A stretch of 64,000 bases of DNA from Amycolatopsis sp. GM8 (GCF_021653975.1 NZ_JAJKFK010000002.1:248001-312000); one strand, 5' to 3'. Positions 1 through 8,631 are shown, numbered from the stretch's first letter. Notes: a model not told the origin generated them from the sequence alone. Made by a program: numbers and translations.

Positions 1-528
1 CAGCCGCGGCGAGAAGCCGAAAGCCGTGGCATTGCGCAGGAAGACCGGCGTGAAGTCCTCGTCCGCGAGTTCGTGCACGTCGTCCTCTACCCGGACCTTC
101 GACTCCGCGTACGGCGTGACCGGGCGTAGCGGCGCGTCCTCGGCGACCAGTGCGTCACCGCCGGAAGCGCCGTAGACCGAGCAGGTCGAGGCGTAGAGAA
201 AGCGCTTCACCCCGGCATCCCGGGCCAGTCGCGCGAGCCGGACCGAGGCCCGGTGGTTGATGTCGTAGGTCAGGTCCGGCGCGAGCGCGCCGAGCGGGTC
301 GTTCGACAGCGCGGCCAGGTGGATCACCGCGTCCACATCGGACACATGCTCGTGCGTGACGTCGCGCAGGTCGACCTCGAAGCCGGGCGGAGTCTCCGGG
401 CGCGGCCCGAGCAGGCAGTCCGCGAACAGTCCCGAATCCAGCCCGATCACCTCGTGCCCGGCCTCGGCCAGCACCGGCGCCATCACCGTGCCGAGGTAGC
501 CCTTGTGGCCCGTGAGCAGCACTCGCAT
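1..528 (-). CDS. NAD-dependent epimerase/dehydratase, extended SDR (C-terminus beyond window)
   Basis: The first 176 codons of a nucleotide-sugar epimerase or dehydratase are present; the rest lies beyond the left edge. The N-terminus MRVLLTGHKGYLGTV carries the TGxxGxxG NAD(P)-binding turn of a Rossmann fold. Further on are HLAALSNDP, a Ser-containing STCSVYG strand, and YAESK, which supplies the Tyr-x-x-x-Lys catalytic pair of extended SDRs. The ATG at 528 lies 2 nt after the PIG-L stop, so it is the last visible gene of the operon. With a cytidylyltransferase and a C-methyltransferase upstream it probably modifies an activated hexose (4,6-dehydration, epimerisation or keto-reduction). The exact reaction cannot be told from the sequence. 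Confidence 0.85.
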   Translation of the reverse strand, partial: MRVLLTGHKGYLGTVMAPVLAEAGHEVIGLDSGLFADCLLGPRPETPPGFEVDLRDVTHEHVSDVDAVIHLAALSNDPLGALAPDLTYDINHRASVRLARLARDAGVKRFLYASTCSVYGASGGDALVAEDAPLRPVTPYAESKVRVEDDVHELADEDFTPVFLRNATAFGFSPRL

Positions 529-530
529 GA

Positions 531-1178
531 TCAGCCCTCCAGATCGACAGTCAGTTTGGAAACGTGGAAGGCCTCCGCGTACCGCGCATTGCACTCGATA
601 CCGCGAATCCTTGCCAGACCGAGGAAAGCCTCGCGGTCGTACCACGGCCGGTGCCGCTGCGAACCGTAATGTTCTTGCAGCAGCGCGACCTTCTGCTCGG
701 CCCGTTCCGGGGTGAGCGGCTGATAGCTGTTCGGACGGCCGAGATCGGCGTCCCACTTGACGATCTCGTAGCCGAGCACCAGGTGATCGCGGAACGCGGT
801 CGGCACCAGCTTCGCCAGCCCGCGGTGGTCCTGGTGCAGATCATCGGTCCTGGGCGCGAACAGCACGTCCGGGTTGCTCCGCCCGCGCAGTTCCTCCAGC
901 GCGGACTTCGCCTCGTCCCAGTGCGCCGGCAGCCGCCCGTCGGGCAGTTTCAGCACCGTCACCGACAGCGTTGCATCCGGGCAGAAGGCAGCGAGCGCGG
1001 CGCGTTCCTCGTCTTCCCGCTCGCTGCCACCGCCCGAGAGCACGAGCGCGTCCACCCGGATCCCGGGCCGCGCCGAGCAGATGGTCAGCAGGGTGCCGCC
1101 CGCGCCGATCGCGATGTCGTCGCAGTGCGCCCCGAGTACGGCCACGCTTCCGAGCGGCCCGGCACCCAGCCTGATCAC
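531..1178 (-). CDS. PIG-L/LmbE family deacetylase
   Basis: This 215-residue protein is of the zinc-dependent N-acetyl-sugar deacetylase (PIG-L/LmbE, MshB-like) family. GAHCDDIAIGAGGTL near residue 17 corresponds to the family AHPDDxxxGxGGT motif, with Cys replacing Pro but the metal-binding His and Asp-Asp retained. HQDH near residue 117 supplies the second metal and catalytic element. The GTG start overlaps the stop of the cytidylyltransferase gene by 4 nt, implying translational coupling. The operon suggests it deacetylates an N-acetylated sugar or glycan intermediate. The substrate is not visible; MshB-like and Mca-like roles in mycothiol metabolism are alternatives but less likely here. 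Confidence 0.85.
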   Translation of the reverse strand: MIRLGAGPLGSVAVLGAHCDDIAIGAGGTLLTICSARPGIRVDALVLSGGGSEREDEERAALAAFCPDATLSVTVLKLPDGRLPAHWDEAKSALEELRGRSNPDVLFAPRTDDLHQDHRGLAKLVPTAFRDHLVLGYEIVKWDADLGRPNSYQPLTPERAEQKVALLQEHYGSQRHRPWYDREAFLGLARIRGIECNARYAEAFHVSKLTVDLEG

Positions 1179-1960
1179 GCGGCTCTACCGTTCTCCCACA
1201 GGGCCCACGGCCGCTGGCCACGCGTGTAGCCCTCGTCCAGCGCGGCACGTTCCTTCACGGTGTCCGTCGGCTTCCAGAAGCCGCGGTACTGGTAGGCCAG
1301 CAGGCGCCCGCGCTTGGCCAGTTCCGCGCAGCCGTCCGCGACGAGGTCGCCGTTCTCCGGGATGTGGTCGAAGATTTCCTGGCGCAGCACGAAATACCCG
1401 CCGTTCTCCCACAGCGGCATCTCGCTCACCGCGGTGATGGAGCCGACCTTGCCGTCCTCACCCATGTCGATGCAGTGGAACGAGGACTGCGGTGGCACGA
1501 CCATCATCTGCGCACCCGCGTCGGTGTTCGAGAAGCGCTCGATCATGTCCGCCAGCGGCGCGTCGGTGAGCACGTCCGCGTAGTTGGCGAGGAACATCTC
1601 GTCGCCGTCCAGGTGCTCGCGCACCCGCCGCAGCCGCTCCCCGATCGCCGACTCGATCCCGGTCTGCACGAACGAGATCGACCAGTCGGAGATGTCCGTC
1701 GACAGCAACTCGGCCTTGCCCCCGCGCAGCACGAAGTCGTTGGACGTGGTCTCCTCGTAGTTGAGGAAGAAATCCTTGATGTGGTGGGCACCGTAGCCCA
1801 GGCACAGAATGAATTCCGTGTGGCCGAAGTGCGCGTAGTACCGCATCACGTGCCAGATCAGCGGCCTCGGCCCGACCATGGCCATCGGCTTGGGCACATC
1901 GGACGGGCTACCGCTGCGCATTCGCATGCCGTATCCGCCGCAGAACAGGACGACCTTCAC
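1175..1960 (-). CDS. rfbF: RfbF-type glucose-1-phosphate cytidylyltransferase
   Basis: This 261-residue nucleotidyltransferase (GT-A-like fold) should make CDP-glucose from CTP and glucose-1-phosphate, the entry to CDP-hexose sugars. The N-terminus VVLFCGGYGMRMR is the nucleotide-binding loop and VPKPMAMVGPRPLIWH the conserved sugar-phosphate segment. LANYADVLTD contains the metal-binding Asp, and FWKPTDTVKE near the C-terminus is typical of RfbF. The GTG start at 1960 overlaps the upstream methyltransferase stop by 4 nt and has a purine-rich GAGGGGAAG before it; a longer open frame upstream is antisense to nothing and lacks support. Length matches the family (about 255-260). UDP- or dTDP-specific relatives cannot be fully excluded. 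Confidence 0.85.
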   Translation of the reverse strand: MKVVLFCGGYGMRMRSGSPSDVPKPMAMVGPRPLIWHVMRYYAHFGHTEFILCLGYGAHHIKDFFLNYEETTSNDFVLRGGKAELLSTDISDWSISFVQTGIESAIGERLRRVREHLDGDEMFLANYADVLTDAPLADMIERFSNTDAGAQMMVVPPQSSFHCIDMGEDGKVGSITAVSEMPLWENGGYFVLRQEIFDHIPENGDLVADGCAELAKRGRLLAYQYRGFWKPTDTVKERAALDEGYTRGQRPWALWENGRAA

Positions 1961-3195
1961 GACGACTTCCCCTCGACGATCTCCAGGTGCGGGATGGGAA
2001 AAACGAGTTTCCCGCCCCACTGCTCCACATAGGACAGTTGTTCGGTCAGTTCGGCCCTGAGGTTCCAGGGCAGCACCAGCACGTAGTCGGGCTTCTCGGC
2101 CTCGATGCGTTCCGGTGCCAGCACCGGGATCCGCGTGCCGGGCGTGAACCGGCCGTGCTTGTACGGGTTGCGGTCGACCGTGTAGGCGAGCAGGTCCGGC
2201 CGGATACCACAGTGGTTGAGCAGCGTGTTGCCCTTGCCGGGCGCGCCGTAGCCGACGACGGTCTTGCCTTCCTCGGCCGCGGTGACCAGGAACTTCAACA
2301 GGTCGCGCCGGACCCGGTCGACCCGCGCGGCGAACTCGGTGTAGCCGGACAGTTCGTGCAGCCCGGCCGCCTTCTCGGCGCTCAGCACGTCGGTCATCCG
2401 CCGGCTCGGCTCGCCCGCGACCTCGGCGGGCCGCGCCCACAGCCGGATCGAGCCGCCGTGGGTCGGCAGCAGCTCGACGTCCACAAGGGACAGCCCGCCC
2501 GACGCCAGCGCGCGACGAGCCGATTCCACTGTGTAGTACTGGAAATGCTCGTGGTAGATGGTGTCGTACTGGGTCTTCTCGATCAGCGTCAGCAGATGCT
2601 GCACCTCGATCGACACCCAGCCGTCGTCGGCGACCATCGCCCGAAGGCCCTTGGTGAACCCGATCACGTCCGGAATGTGCGCGTAGACGTTGTTGGCGAC
2701 GACGAGATCGGCCGGACCGCGCTCGGCGCGGACGGCGGCGCCGGTCTCCGGGCTCAGGAACGCCGTCAGCGTCGGCACCCCGGCGTCCCGCGCGGCTTGT
2801 CCGACGTTCACCGACGGCTCCACCCCGAGGCACGGGATCCCTTGCGCCACAACGTGCTTGAGCAGGTACCCGTCGTTACTGGCGACCTCGACGACGAACG
2901 AGTCCGGGCCCAGCCCGAGCCGGTCCACGGCACCGTCGACGAACCGGCGGGCATGCTCGACCCAGGATTCCGAATAGGACGAGAAGTACGCGTACTCGGT
3001 GAAGGTGTCCTCGGGCGTGATCAACGGCGGCAGCTGCGCCAGCCAGCAGCTGGTGCACACTCGCAAATGCAACGGATACGTGATCTCCGCTTCGTCGAGC
3101 TGGTCTACCGTGAGAAACCGCTCGCAGGGGGGAGTCGCACCCAGATCGACGACGCTTTCCATGCTCGTCGAACCACAGAGGCGGCACCTGGTCAT
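1957..3195 (-). CDS. class I SAM-dependent C-methyltransferase (TylCIII/NovU-like)
   Basis: This protein has 412 residues in the three-part layout of sugar C-methyltransferases. An N-terminal zinc-binding module (CRLCGS ... CERF ... VCTSCWL) is followed by a Rossmann methyltransferase core with VVEVASNDGYLL as the SAM motif, and a C-terminal Methyltransf_14-like domain (VGYGAPGKGNTLL). HEHFQYYT matches the active-site segment of this family. The ATG at 3195 places MTRCRLCG directly before the zinc module; a start 14 codons upstream would add residues not typical of the family. It is first in the four-gene operon. Known relatives methylate C-3 of NDP-4-keto-deoxysugars, so a branched-chain sugar is the likely product. 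Confidence 0.85.
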   Translation of the reverse strand: MTRCRLCGSTSMESVVDLGATPPCERFLTVDQLDEAEITYPLHLRVCTSCWLAQLPPLITPEDTFTEYAYFSSYSESWVEHARRFVDGAVDRLGLGPDSFVVEVASNDGYLLKHVVAQGIPCLGVEPSVNVGQAARDAGVPTLTAFLSPETGAAVRAERGPADLVVANNVYAHIPDVIGFTKGLRAMVADDGWVSIEVQHLLTLIEKTQYDTIYHEHFQYYTVESARRALASGGLSLVDVELLPTHGGSIRLWARPAEVAGEPSRRMTDVLSAEKAAGLHELSGYTEFAARVDRVRRDLLKFLVTAAEEGKTVVGYGAPGKGNTLLNHCGIRPDLLAYTVDRNPYKHGRFTPGTRIPVLAPERIEAEKPDYVLVLPWNLRAELTEQLSYVEQWGGKLVFPIPHLEIVEGKSS

Positions 3196-3382
3196 CGTCA
3201 ATTGGCTCCTCGGCTCACGAACGCGGTGTGCGTACACCCCTGATTCGGGGAGCCCAAGAGTCTTGTTACAAAGCGGGAGTGGACCACGCGGGTCCGAGTT
3301 CGAACTGAGACATCGCCATGCGCTTGCCCGAAAACCCTTGTGCCAGGAGGGAAATTATTCGACCAGACCGGCGCGCACTGTG

Positions 3383-4213
3383 TTACTTACGAATCTCCAG
3401 TGTGCAGCATTTCGGTCCGCCACCGGCTTTGCGCAGTTCGGAGATGTCCACCAGGACGGGGTCGTAACCACGCGCGGCGAGCCGGTCCGCCAGCGCGGTC
3501 GCCTCGATCGGTAACACCACATTGCGCCCGTCGGACACACCGTTGAGGCCGAAGCACTCGGCGTCCGCGGCGCCGGCGAGCACGGCGTCCGGGAACAGTC
3601 GTGCCAGAACCCGTTGCGAACCCTGGGAAAACGCCTCCGGGTAGTACGCGATCTGGGCCGGGGCGGACTCGGTCGCCTCGCTCAGCACGAACAGCGCGGT
3701 GTCCAGGTGGTAGTACCGCGGGTCCACCAGGCTCAGTGACAGCACGGGCACGCCGAGTATCTCCTGCGCCTCGGCGTGCGCCTCGGGATCGGTCCGGAAG
3801 CCGGTGCCGGCCAGGATCATCCGGCCGGTCCAGGCGAAGTCACCCTCGGCCTCGTTGATCCGTGACGGCATGACCACGTCGCGGTACCCGTGCTCGAGGA
3901 ACCAGCGCCGGTAGTGGTCCGCCTCGGGCACCCGCTGCGGCGCGCGGAACCGTGAGCCGAGCACCCGCCCGTCGATCACGGTGCCGGAGTTCGCTGCGAA
4001 GACCATGTCGGGCAGGCCGGGCTGCGGCTCGATCTCCTCCACGGTGTGCCCCAGCCGGCGGTAGGTGTCCCGGAGCTCGGTCCACTGGGCGAGCGCGAGC
4101 GGCACGTCCACCGGTCGCGACGGGTCCATCCAGGGGTTGATCGAGTACTCGACGGCGAAGAAGCGCGGGGGGCACATGAGGTAGCGGCGGGTCAGCGGCA
4201 CCCGAGTGGTCAT
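3383..4213 (-). CDS. ddaH: dimethylarginine dimethylaminohydrolase (DDAH)-like enzyme
   Basis: This 276-residue protein belongs to the arginine-modifying pentein superfamily. INEAEGDFAWTG (residues 119-130) carries the Glu-Gly-Asp substrate-binding element, YYHLDT holds the catalytic His (about residue 169), and KCCTLEIRK at the C-terminus holds the nucleophilic Cys. This arrangement and length fit dimethylargininase or a related arginine/ornithine-forming hydrolase rather than the longer arginine deiminase. It is transcribed divergently from an Lrp/AsnC regulator with 73 bp between starts, so that regulator probably controls it in response to an amino acid. Whether the substrate is methylarginine or another guanidino compound is open. 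Confidence 0.82.
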   Translation of the reverse strand: MTTRVPLTRRYLMCPPRFFAVEYSINPWMDPSRPVDVPLALAQWTELRDTYRRLGHTVEEIEPQPGLPDMVFAANSGTVIDGRVLGSRFRAPQRVPEADHYRRWFLEHGYRDVVMPSRINEAEGDFAWTGRMILAGTGFRTDPEAHAEAQEILGVPVLSLSLVDPRYYHLDTALFVLSEATESAPAQIAYYPEAFSQGSQRVLARLFPDAVLAGAADAECFGLNGVSDGRNVVLPIEATALADRLAARGYDPVLVDISELRKAGGGPKCCTLEIRK

Positions 4214-4286
4214 GATCCAACGGTATGGCTCGATTCAGCGACAATCAATCGCAGCTTCTTGCGCATATACCTGCTAAACATTGCGT

Positions 4287-4733
4287 GTGAACCAGTTGGA
4301 TCAGCGAATCGTTTCGTGCCTGGTGACCAACGCGCGGTCGAGCTACGCCGAGATCGGCAAGGTGGTCGGCCTGTCCGCGCCCGCGGTGAAACGCCGGGTC
4401 GACCGCCTGCTCGAGACCGGGGTCCTGCGCGGGTTCACCGCGGTGGTCGACCCGGAGGCGCTCGGCTGGGGCACCGAGGCCTTCGTCGAGGTGCACTGCC
4501 GCGGCAACGTGTCGCCTGCGCGCATCCGCTCGCGGCTGGAGCCGTTGCCCGAGGTCGTCGCCGCGTACACGGTGACCGGTGCGGCGGACGCGATCGTGCA
4601 CCTGCGCGCGGCCAACATCCACCAGCTGGAAACGGCGCTGGAACGGCTGCGCGGGCTGGAGATCATCGACCGGACCGTGTCCACCGTGGTGCTGTCGAGG
4701 CTGCTGGAGCGCCCGCCGACGCCGGGGACATGA
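4287..4733 (+). CDS. Lrp/AsnC family transcriptional regulator
   Basis: The 148-residue protein has an N-terminal AsnC helix-turn-helix (LDQRIVSCLVTNARSSYAE onward, recognition helix around SAPAVKRRVDRL) followed by an alpha-beta ligand-binding RAM domain. The chosen GTG at 4287 gives MNQLDQRIV, the usual family start; a TTG two codons upstream is also possible. It is divergent from the DDAH-like gene, the classic layout for an Lrp-type regulator of its neighbour. Its stop shares a nucleotide with a possible ATG of the enoyl-CoA hydratase, so the two may be co-transcribed. Confidence 0.88.
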   Translation: MNQLDQRIVSCLVTNARSSYAEIGKVVGLSAPAVKRRVDRLLETGVLRGFTAVVDPEALGWGTEAFVEVHCRGNVSPARIRSRLEPLPEVVAAYTVTGAADAIVHLRAANIHQLETALERLRGLEIIDRTVSTVVLSRLLERPPTPGT

Positions 4734-4741
4734 TGGTCGGC

Positions 4742-5506
4742 ATGACCGAACGGATTCTCGCCGAGCGCACCGGCAAGGTCGCCGTCCTCACCGTCGACGC
4801 CCCCGAGCGGCGCAACTCGCTGACCCTCGCGCTGTCCGCCCAACTGGCCGAGGCGGTCGCCGACGCCGAGCGTGACACCGGCGTGCACGCGGTGATCGTG
4901 ACCGGCACGCCGCCGGCGTTCTGCGCGGGCGCGGACCTGACCGCGCTCGGCGAGGCAACGGAAGACGGGCTGCGAGCGGTCTACGCCGGCTTCCTCGCGG
5001 TGGCTCGGTGCACGCTGCCGACCATCGCCGCGGTGGGTGGCGCGGCCGTCGGCGCAGGTCTGAACCTCGCGCTCGCCGCCGATGTCCGGCTGGCCGGGCC
5101 GCGCGCGAAGTTCATCCCGCGGTTCCTCGAACTCGGGGTGCACCCGGGCGGCGGGATGACGTGGATGCTGCAGCGCGCGATCGGCGTTCAACGGGCCCGC
5201 GCGATGGCCTTGTTCGGCCAGTCGCTCGACGCGCCCGAAGCGGAGCGCGCCGGTCTCACTATGCGGACAGTCGATGGTACTCACGAAGAGTTACTGGCGG
5301 CGGCGCTGGAGCTCGCCGCGCCCGCCACCGAAGCGCCGCGGGATCTGGTGCTAGCGACGAAGCGGTCGATGCGGCTGACCTTGCCTCTTACCGACCATGC
5401 GGACGCGGTGGACACTGAACTGGAGCCCCAGTTGGAGTCGTTGGCGTCCCCCGAGTTCGGCCGCCGGCTCAGTGCGATGCTGGCTGCCATCAGCAGCAGA
5501 AAGTGA
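4742..5506 (+). CDS. enoyl-CoA hydratase/isomerase (crotonase) family protein
   Basis: This 254-residue crotonase-fold protein has FCAGADL (about residue 60) and GGAAVGAGLNLALAADVRLA as the two oxyanion-hole segments, and ELGVHPGGGMTW as the usual active-site region. The ATG at 4742 is the conserved start; ATG 4733, overlapping the regulator stop by 1 nt, is an alternative. It probably acts on a short- or medium-chain enoyl-CoA, but the family is too broad to name a substrate. It contains a rare TTA leucine codon at 5291-5293, so its translation may depend on the bldA-type tRNA. It follows the Lrp-type gene and ends 151 bp before korA. Confidence 0.85.
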   Translation: MTERILAERTGKVAVLTVDAPERRNSLTLALSAQLAEAVADAERDTGVHAVIVTGTPPAFCAGADLTALGEATEDGLRAVYAGFLAVARCTLPTIAAVGGAAVGAGLNLALAADVRLAGPRAKFIPRFLELGVHPGGGMTWMLQRAIGVQRARAMALFGQSLDAPEAERAGLTMRTVDGTHEELLAAALELAAPATEAPRDLVLATKRSMRLTLPLTDHADAVDTELEPQLESLASPEFGRRLSAMLAAISSRK

Positions 5507-5657
5507 CCGTTCCATCCAGTAACGGGTAAGGCGGGTCACACCGCGAGACGGCCACCGGAAAGGCAAAGTAAGGTGGAGGTATCGGCGGCTGTGCGCCCGG
5601 CGCAGCAGAGGTGTCATCGCTGACACGGCAAGTCGGGAGAGAGGGATTCCCTGACCT

Positions 5658-7562
5658 ATGAGCACGAGTGCCAATGGCAACGGCGCGTTGTCGGCAACCC
5701 GTCAGACCGAGATCTCGAAGCTCGACCGGGTGGTGATTCGGTTCGCCGGCGACTCCGGTGACGGCATGCAGCTGACCGGAGACCGGTTCACCTCGGAGGC
5801 GGCGGCCTTCGGCAACGACCTGGCGACCCTGCCGAACTTCCCCGCGGAGATCCGCGCCCCTCAGGGCACGATCCCCGGTGTCTCCTCGTTCCAGGTCCAC
5901 TTCGCCGACTACGACATCCTGACCCCGGGCGACCGGCCGGACGTGCTGGTGGCGATGAACCCCGCGGCGCTCAAGGCGAATCTCGCCGACCTGCCCGCCG
6001 GCGGCACGCTGATCGTCAACACCGACGAGTTCACCAAGCGGAACCTGACCAAGGTCGGCTACGACGCGAATCCGCTCGAAGACGAGTCGCTGTCGGCATT
6101 CCAGGTGCACCGGGTCGCCATGTCGACGCTGACGCAGGGTGCTCTCGCGGACACTGGTCTGGGCAAGAAGGACGCCGAGCGGTGCAAGAACATGTTCTCG
6201 CTCGGGCTGCTGTCGTGGATGTACCACCGGCCCACCGAGGGCACCGAGCGGTTCCTGCGGGAGAAGTTCGCGAAGAAGCCGGACATCGCCGAGGCGAACA
6301 TCCTGGCGTTCCACGCGGGCTGGAACTACGGCGAGACGACGGAGTCGTTCGCGACGACGTTCGAGGTGGCCCCCGCGAAGCTGGCGCCGGGCACGTACCG
6401 GCAGATCACCGGGAACACCGCGCTGGCCTACGGAATCGTCGCGGCCGGCCAGCAGGCCGGGCTGAAGGTGCTGCTGGGCACGTACCCGATCACCCCGGCC
6501 TCGGACATCCTGCACGAGCTGTCCAAGCACAAGAACTACGGCGTGCTCACGTTCCAGGCCGAGGACGAGATCGCCGGGATCGGCGCGGCGCTCGGCGCTT
6601 CCTACGGCGGCGCGCTCGGCGTCACCTCGACGTCCGGCCCGGGTATCGCGTTGAAGTCGGAGACGATCGGGCTCGGCGTGATGCTGGAACTGCCGCTGAT
6701 CGTGATCGACGTGCAGCGTGGTGGCCCGTCCACCGGGTTGCCGACCAAGACCGAGCAGGCGGACCTGCTGCAGGCGATGTTCGGGCGCAACAGCGAATCA
6801 CCGGTGGCGATCATCGCGCCACAGTCGCCCGCGGACTGCTTCGCCGCGGCGCTCGAAGCCACCGCGATCGCGCTGAAGTACCGCACCCCGGTGCTGATCC
6901 TGTCCGACGGCGCGAACGCCAACGGCTCCGAGCCGTGGCTGATCCCGGACGTCTCGACGCTGCCCGACCTGCGGGTCGAGTTCGCGTCCAAGACCAACGC
7001 GCAGGATGGTTCGGACGAGTTCTGGCCGTATGTACGGGATCCCGAAACGCTGGCGCGGGAGTGGGCCATCCCGGGTACCGCGGGCCTGCAGCACCGGATC
7101 GGCGGGCTGGAAAAGGCCGACGGCAAGGGCAACATCTCCTACGACCCGGACAACCACGAGTACATGGTCCGGTTGCGGCAGCGCAAGATCGACGGCATCG
7201 AGGTGCCGGACCTGGTCGTCGACGATCCCTCCGGCGGTCAGGCGCGGGTGCTGGCGCTGGGCTGGGGTTCGTCCTACGGGCCGATCGGCGCCGCGTGCCG
7301 CCGGGTGCGCAATGCCGGAATGCCTATCGCTCAGGCGCATCTCCGTAATCTGAATCCCTTCCCGGCCAACCTCGGCGCGATACTGGCGTCGTACGACAAG
7401 GTCGTCGTCCCGGAGATGAACCTCGGCCAGCTCGCGTTGCTGTTGCGGGCGAGGTACCTGGTCGACGTGCACTCGTACACGAAGGTCGCCGGCCTGCCGT
7501 TCAAGGCCGAAGAGCTGCAGCACGTCTTCACCGATCTCATCGAAGGAGCGCTGGCCCGATGA
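5658..7562 (+). CDS. korA: 2-oxoacid:ferredoxin oxidoreductase alpha subunit (KorA, gamma-alpha fused)
   Basis: At 634 residues this is the fused gamma-alpha subunit of the actinobacterial 2-oxoglutarate:ferredoxin oxidoreductase type. The N-terminal gamma domain opens with RFAGDSGDGMQLTGDRF. The alpha pyrimidine-binding domain starts near residue 265 with LGTYPITPASDILHEL, and GPGIALKSETIG and QRGGPSTGLPTKTEQ follow. It partners KorB, which binds thiamine pyrophosphate, to convert a 2-oxoacid plus CoA to acyl-CoA while reducing ferredoxin. The korB start overlaps its stop by 4 nt. The start at 5658 gives a short flexible leader before the gamma domain. This fits the CoA-dependent 2-oxoglutarate oxidoreductase known from mycobacteria. 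Confidence 0.93.
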   Translation: MSTSANGNGALSATRQTEISKLDRVVIRFAGDSGDGMQLTGDRFTSEAAAFGNDLATLPNFPAEIRAPQGTIPGVSSFQVHFADYDILTPGDRPDVLVAMNPAALKANLADLPAGGTLIVNTDEFTKRNLTKVGYDANPLEDESLSAFQVHRVAMSTLTQGALADTGLGKKDAERCKNMFSLGLLSWMYHRPTEGTERFLREKFAKKPDIAEANILAFHAGWNYGETTESFATTFEVAPAKLAPGTYRQITGNTALAYGIVAAGQQAGLKVLLGTYPITPASDILHELSKHKNYGVLTFQAEDEIAGIGAALGASYGGALGVTSTSGPGIALKSETIGLGVMLELPLIVIDVQRGGPSTGLPTKTEQADLLQAMFGRNSESPVAIIAPQSPADCFAAALEATAIALKYRTPVLILSDGANANGSEPWLIPDVSTLPDLRVEFASKTNAQDGSDEFWPYVRDPETLAREWAIPGTAGLQHRIGGLEKADGKGNISYDPDNHEYMVRLRQRKIDGIEVPDLVVDDPSGGQARVLALGWGSSYGPIGAACRRVRNAGMPIAQAHLRNLNPFPANLGAILASYDKVVVPEMNLGQLALLLRARYLVDVHSYTKVAGLPFKAEELQHVFTDLIEGALAR

Positions 7563-8626
7563 CCGCCACGGATCTCGGTCTGCCCCAGCTCGGTGGTCTG
7601 GACCTCATCCCGACCGCCGAGGAACCCCAGAAGGCGAAGGACTACAAGTCCGACCAGGAAGTGCGCTGGTGTCCCGGCTGCGGTGACTACGTCGTGCTCA
7701 ACACGGTGCAGTCGTTCCTGCCCACGCTCGGGCTCAAGCGCGAGAACATCGTGTTCATCTCGGGGATCGGCTGCTCGTCACGGTTTCCGTACTACCTGAA
7801 CACGTACGGCATGCACTCGATCCACGGCCGGGCGCCCGCGATCGCCACCGGCCTCGCCACCACGCGCCCTGATCTGAGCGTCTGGGTCGTCACCGGGGAC
7901 GGGGACGCGCTGTCCATCGGCGGGAACCACCTGATCCATGCCTTGCGGCGCAACGTGAACCTCAAGATCCTGCTGTTCAACAACCGGATCTACGGCCTGA
8001 CCAAGGGCCAGTACTCGCCGACCAGCGAGCCCGGCAAGGTCACCAAGTCCACCCCGATGGGTTCGGTGGACACCCCGTTCAACCCGATTTCCCTTGCCCT
8101 GGGCGCGGAAGCCACGTTCGTCGGGCGCGCGCTGGACTCGGACAAGGCGGGGCTGACGGAGGTCCTGACCGCGGCCGCACAACACCGCGGCTCGGCGGTC
8201 GTCGAGATCTACCAGAACTGCCCGATCTTCAACGACGGCGCCTTCGATGTGCTGAAGGACAAGGACGAAGCCGCGCAGCGGTTGATCCCGCTGCGCGCGG
8301 GCGAGCCGATCCGCTTCGGCCCCGACGCCGAGTACGGCGTGACCGCCACCGGCTGGGGCGGCTTCGAGATCGGCAAGGTCACGGAGATCGGTGAGGAGAA
8401 CCTGGTCACCCACGACCCCGCGATCGCCGACACCGCCTACGCGTTCGCGCTGTCGCGGCTGGGCGACCAGAACCTCACCCACACCCCGACCGGCATCTTC
8501 CGCCAGGTCCAGCGGCCCACGTACGACGACCAGGCCCGCGCCCAAGTCGAAGACGCCCGCGCCGCGAAGGCACCGAACCTGCAGTCCCTCCTCACCGGCA
8601 AGGACACCTGGACCGTCGTCGCCTGA
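7559..8626 (+). CDS. korB: 2-oxoacid:ferredoxin oxidoreductase beta subunit (KorB)
   Basis: This 355-residue thiamine-pyrophosphate-binding subunit contains WCPGCGDYVVLN, the GIGCSSRFPYYLNTYGMHSIHGRA segment region typical of KorB, and WVVTGDGDALSIGGNH with the GDGD motif for Mg-TPP binding. LLFNNRIYGLTKGQYSPTS is the signature after the TPP site. Translation is coupled to korA through ATGA. With KorA it oxidatively decarboxylates a 2-oxoacid, most likely 2-oxoglutarate, feeding reduced ferredoxin into metabolism. A hairpin terminator follows directly. Confidence 0.93.
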   Translation: MTATDLGLPQLGGLDLIPTAEEPQKAKDYKSDQEVRWCPGCGDYVVLNTVQSFLPTLGLKRENIVFISGIGCSSRFPYYLNTYGMHSIHGRAPAIATGLATTRPDLSVWVVTGDGDALSIGGNHLIHALRRNVNLKILLFNNRIYGLTKGQYSPTSEPGKVTKSTPMGSVDTPFNPISLALGAEATFVGRALDSDKAGLTEVLTAAAQHRGSAVVEIYQNCPIFNDGAFDVLKDKDEAAQRLIPLRAGEPIRFGPDAEYGVTATGWGGFEIGKVTEIGEENLVTHDPAIADTAYAFALSRLGDQNLTHTPTGIFRQVQRPTYDDQARAQVEDARAAKAPNLQSLLTGKDTWTVVA

Positions 8627-8631
8627 CGAAT

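Noticed and set aside
1..3195. Calling the sugar operon part of an antibiotic cluster
   Set aside because: No polyketide, peptide-synthetase or glycosyltransferase genes are visible; the evidence only supports sugar modification.
3290..3312. tRNA T-arm-like GAGTTCGAACTGAG
   Set aside because: The flanking arms do not pair to a 5-bp stem and no acceptor or anticodon arm can be drawn around it.
4281..4286. TTG start two codons upstream in the Lrp/AsnC gene
   Set aside because: GTG 4287 gives the family-typical beginning; nothing favours the TTG.
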